NCBI GenBank assembly: GCA_030824075.1
Contig: JAVBYJ010000030.1
Location: forward strand, 1 to 57,072
Direction of reading: 5' to 3'
Origin: Geothrix sp.
GTDB lineage: Bacteria > Acidobacteriota > Holophagae > Holophagales > Holophagaceae
DNA length: 57,072 nucleotides
In this document: positions 55,287 through 57,072 of the stretch, piece after piece
How the letters are laid out: each line of letters begins with the position of its first letter
Numbering within the stretch: position 1 is the first letter of the stretch
Program-made: the position numbers and the translations under genes
Notes under the pieces: generated by a model
Database searches by the model: none
The model's input: the letters and a program-made list of their open reading frames with translations, nothing else
Told to the model about the DNA's origin: nothing

Positions 55287-56300
55287 TCACTCTGAATAAG
55301 GGCCCCACTGGATGGTGGTGGCGGCCCAGACGAAGCCCAGACCTGCACCCACGAACACGATGCGGGAGCCGTCGCGGATCTTCCCGTCCCGGAGGCCAAG
55401 TTCGAGGGAAAGCACCTGGTCGTTCTGTCCGAGGTGGCCGTACTCATCAAGGTAGGTGCTCTGCTCGGGTTTGAGGCCAAGCTCCGCCAGCACTGCATCG
55501 TGGGCACTGCGCTTGAAATGGAGGATGGCCAGGTAGTCGAGATCACCCTCTGACAGGCCGGAAAGCTTCAGCGACTCGCGGATCACGGCGTAGAAATTCG
55601 GCATCGTCACTTCGCCCAGCTTGGCCTTGAAGGCCGGTTCGTCCGGCACCACGAAATGGGCGCGTGCCAGATCGCCTGCCGCGGGGGGCCAGGCCTTGGA
55701 GCCCAGGGTGGGCACGATGCACATCTCGGACAGCGAGCCATCACCCCGGAAGGCCGAGGCCAGGATGGCGTTCCGGCCTGCATTCTTCTTCAGCACCAGG
55801 GCCGAGCCACCGGAACCGATATCCAGCATGAACCGGGTTTCCGGCACAGCCGGATCGATGAGGTCGTTGTTTCGGTAGCCAGAGACGAGGAGCACTGTCT
55901 CCAGCTCGGGGTGCGTGGTCATGAGTGCCTTCGCCACATCAAGGGCGGCCATCATGGACCCGCACATGGCCTCCATGTCGAAGCTCCAGGCCTTCTTGGC
56001 GCCGATCTGATTGGCCACGTACAGCCCGGCCAGCCAGCAGGGATAGTCCTTGTGCTGGGCCCCGCACCAGATCACCAGGTCGACCGTTCCGCCTTCGATA
56101 CCCGCCTGGGCCAAGGCCTTGCTGGCGGCGGCCAGTCCCATGAAGGCCGTGGTTTCGCCAGGGCCCGCGATGGGCTTGCCCTTCACGCCGAATTTCAGGG
56201 CGATGACGTCTTCGGGGATTCCGGTTGCAGCGGCCAGATCCGCGGCCGTTGCCCTGCCGGAAGGGATCCAGTTCCCGTGGCCGATGATGCCTACATGCAT
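55287..56300 (-). CDS. Beta-ketoacyl-ACP synthase III-like enzyme
   Basis: 337 residues with the thiolase fold of FabH. The nucleophile Cys113 lies in FDMEAMCGSMMAAL and His261 in LAILHFKRS. The third site reads GHLGQNDQ (Asn293), where FabH has GNTS. So the Cys-His-Asn triad seems intact but embedded in an altered loop. Such enzymes condense acyl groups in fatty-acid, quinolone or olefin-type pathways. The neighbouring CoA-transferase and hydrolase suggest an acyl-CoA pathway. Confidence 0.8.
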   Translation of the reverse strand: MHVGIIGHGNWIPSGRATAADLAAATGIPEDVIALKFGVKGKPIAGPGETTAFMGLAAASKALAQAGIEGGTVDLVIWCGAQHKDYPCWLAGLYVANQIGAKKAWSFDMEAMCGSMMAALDVAKALMTTHPELETVLLVSGYRNNDLIDPAVPETRFMLDIGSGGSALVLKKNAGRNAILASAFRGDGSLSEMCIVPTLGSKAWPPAAGDLARAHFVVPDEPAFKAKLGEVTMPNFYAVIRESLKLSGLSEGDLDYLAILHFKRSAHDAVLAELGLKPEQSTYLDEYGHLGQNDQVLSLELGLRDGKIRDGSRIVFVGAGLGFVWAATTIQWGPYSE

Positions 56301-56343
56301 GGTTCACGCTCCGATGAAAGGTGGGTGATCGCCCCCGGCCGGA

Positions 56344-57072
56344 TCAGAGATATCCGAGCTTCCGGGCTTCTTCCGTAAGGCCGGCGCGGAAGTCGGGATG
56401 GGCAATGTTGATGAGTTCCTGGGTCCGCTCGCGCACCGTTCGGCCCCGGAGACGGGCAACACCATGCTCGGTGACGACATGGTCGACGTGGGAACGGTGC
56501 AAGGTCACCGCCGAGCCGAGGGGGAGGGTGGGCGTGATGGTCGAAACCGTGCCGTTCTTCGCGGTGCTGTAGCAGGCGATGATGCTTTTCCCGAGGCCGT
56601 CGAACCCGGCCACGGCCCCTTGGGCCGTGTCGGACTGGCCCCCCGTGCCCGAGTACTGGCTCGTCCCGATGGATTCACTGGCCACCTGTCCGGTGAAATC
56701 CACGGAGATGCAGGTGTTGATGGAGACCATTTTCGAGTTCTGCGCGACGACGGAGGGGTTGTTGACCCAGCTGCCGCGCTGGAATTCCACGGCCACGTTG
56801 TCGTCGAGCCAGTCGTAGAACTTCCTTGAGCCCATCGCGAAGGTCGTGAGGAACTTGCCCGGCTTCAGGGCCTTCCTCGCGTTGGTGATGGCGCCCAGCT
56901 CGTAGAGTTCCATCATGGAATCCACGAGCATCTCCGTGTGGACGCCGAGATCCTTCTTCCCCTTGAGCGCGAGGGCGGCGGCGTTGGGAATGCCGCCGAT
57001 ACCCAATTGGAGGGTGGAGCCATCCTCGACCAGGTCGGCGATGTAGGCGCCGATGATGAGGTCGGTTCCGTT
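56344..57072 (-). CDS. Acetyl-CoA hydrolase/CoA-transferase family protein (C-terminal part)
   Basis: 243 codons are visible; the frame stays open to the right edge (NGTDLIIGAYIADLVEDGST), so the 5' half lies outside. The blocks QLGIGGIPNAAALAL, SGTGGQSDTAQGA, LHRSHVDHVVTEHGVARLRG and NIAHPDFRAGL are the diagnostic segments of the Cat1/4-hydroxybutyrate CoA-transferase family, which swap CoA between acetyl-CoA and another acid. It may be in the same operon as the ketoacyl-synthase-like enzyme, 43 bp away. Confidence 0.9.
   Translation of the reverse strand, partial: NGTDLIIGAYIADLVEDGSTLQLGIGGIPNAAALALKGKKDLGVHTEMLVDSMMELYELGAITNARKALKPGKFLTTFAMGSRKFYDWLDDNVAVEFQRGSWVNNPSVVAQNSKMVSINTCISVDFTGQVASESIGTSQYSGTGGQSDTAQGAVAGFDGLGKSIIACYSTAKNGTVSTITPTLPLGSAVTLHRSHVDHVVTEHGVARLRGRTVRERTQELINIAHPDFRAGLTEEARKLGYL

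Overview
The window is high-GC and densely coded, and it is organised as short operons on both strands. The gene content best fits an acidobacterium of the Holophaga/Geothrix kind. This rests on two Oar-type TonB-dependent receptors with N-terminal carboxypeptidase-regulatory domains, multihaem and sensory c-type cytochromes, hemerythrin, many two-component proteins and an alternative chemotaxis operon. The lineage is inferred from protein flavour; no rRNA is present to prove it.

Layout. 1-3.2 kb: start of a MshEN/GspE-N domain protein, then a divergent three-gene signalling operon (ChpT-like phosphotransferase candidate, OmpR-type regulator, sensor kinase). 3.3-9.2 kb: TonB receptor, miaB preceded by an unusual coupled leader ORF, aldose epimerase-like enzyme, GH19-like protein and tRNA-Leu(TAA). 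9.4-13 kb: small cytochrome c, pcrA and a TIGR01777 epimerase. 13.1-16.9 kb: a haem-c sensor kinase and a sigma-54 activator, facing a 44-residue membrane protein gene that has a sigma-54 promoter and two upstream dyads. 17.1-25 kb: FAD oxidoreductase, membrane protein, polyphosphate:AMP phosphotransferase, PEP synthase regulator, orphan kinase, nadE and tRNA-Leu(CAA). 25-33.2 kb: hemerythrin, second TonB receptor, chemoreceptor and mutS2. 33.2-41.2 kb: rpsU with a tail-duplicating mini-ORF, Ser/Thr kinase, psd-scpB operon, HutD-like and methyltransferase genes, a LivK-type pseudogene, a TauE exporter and a five-haem cytochrome. 41.4-43.3 kb: M14 peptidase and alpha/beta hydrolase. 43.5-54.3 kb: a chemotaxis operon (MCP, CheY, STAS, CheA, MCP, CheW, CheW, CheR, CheB, receiver fragment, REC-kinase, CheD). 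54.3 kb to the end: hydrolase, ketoacyl-ACP synthase III-like enzyme and a CoA-transferase running off the edge.

The most interesting material is (i) the haem-sensor/sigma-54/small membrane protein unit, which looks like a complete regulatory circuit, and (ii) three separate places where one end of an essential gene (miaB 5' end, tRNA-Leu 3' end, rpsU 3' end) is repeated 104-164 bp away, in two cases inside a small ORF with translation signals. The chemotaxis cluster has no flagellar genes beside it and may serve a non-flagellar output.
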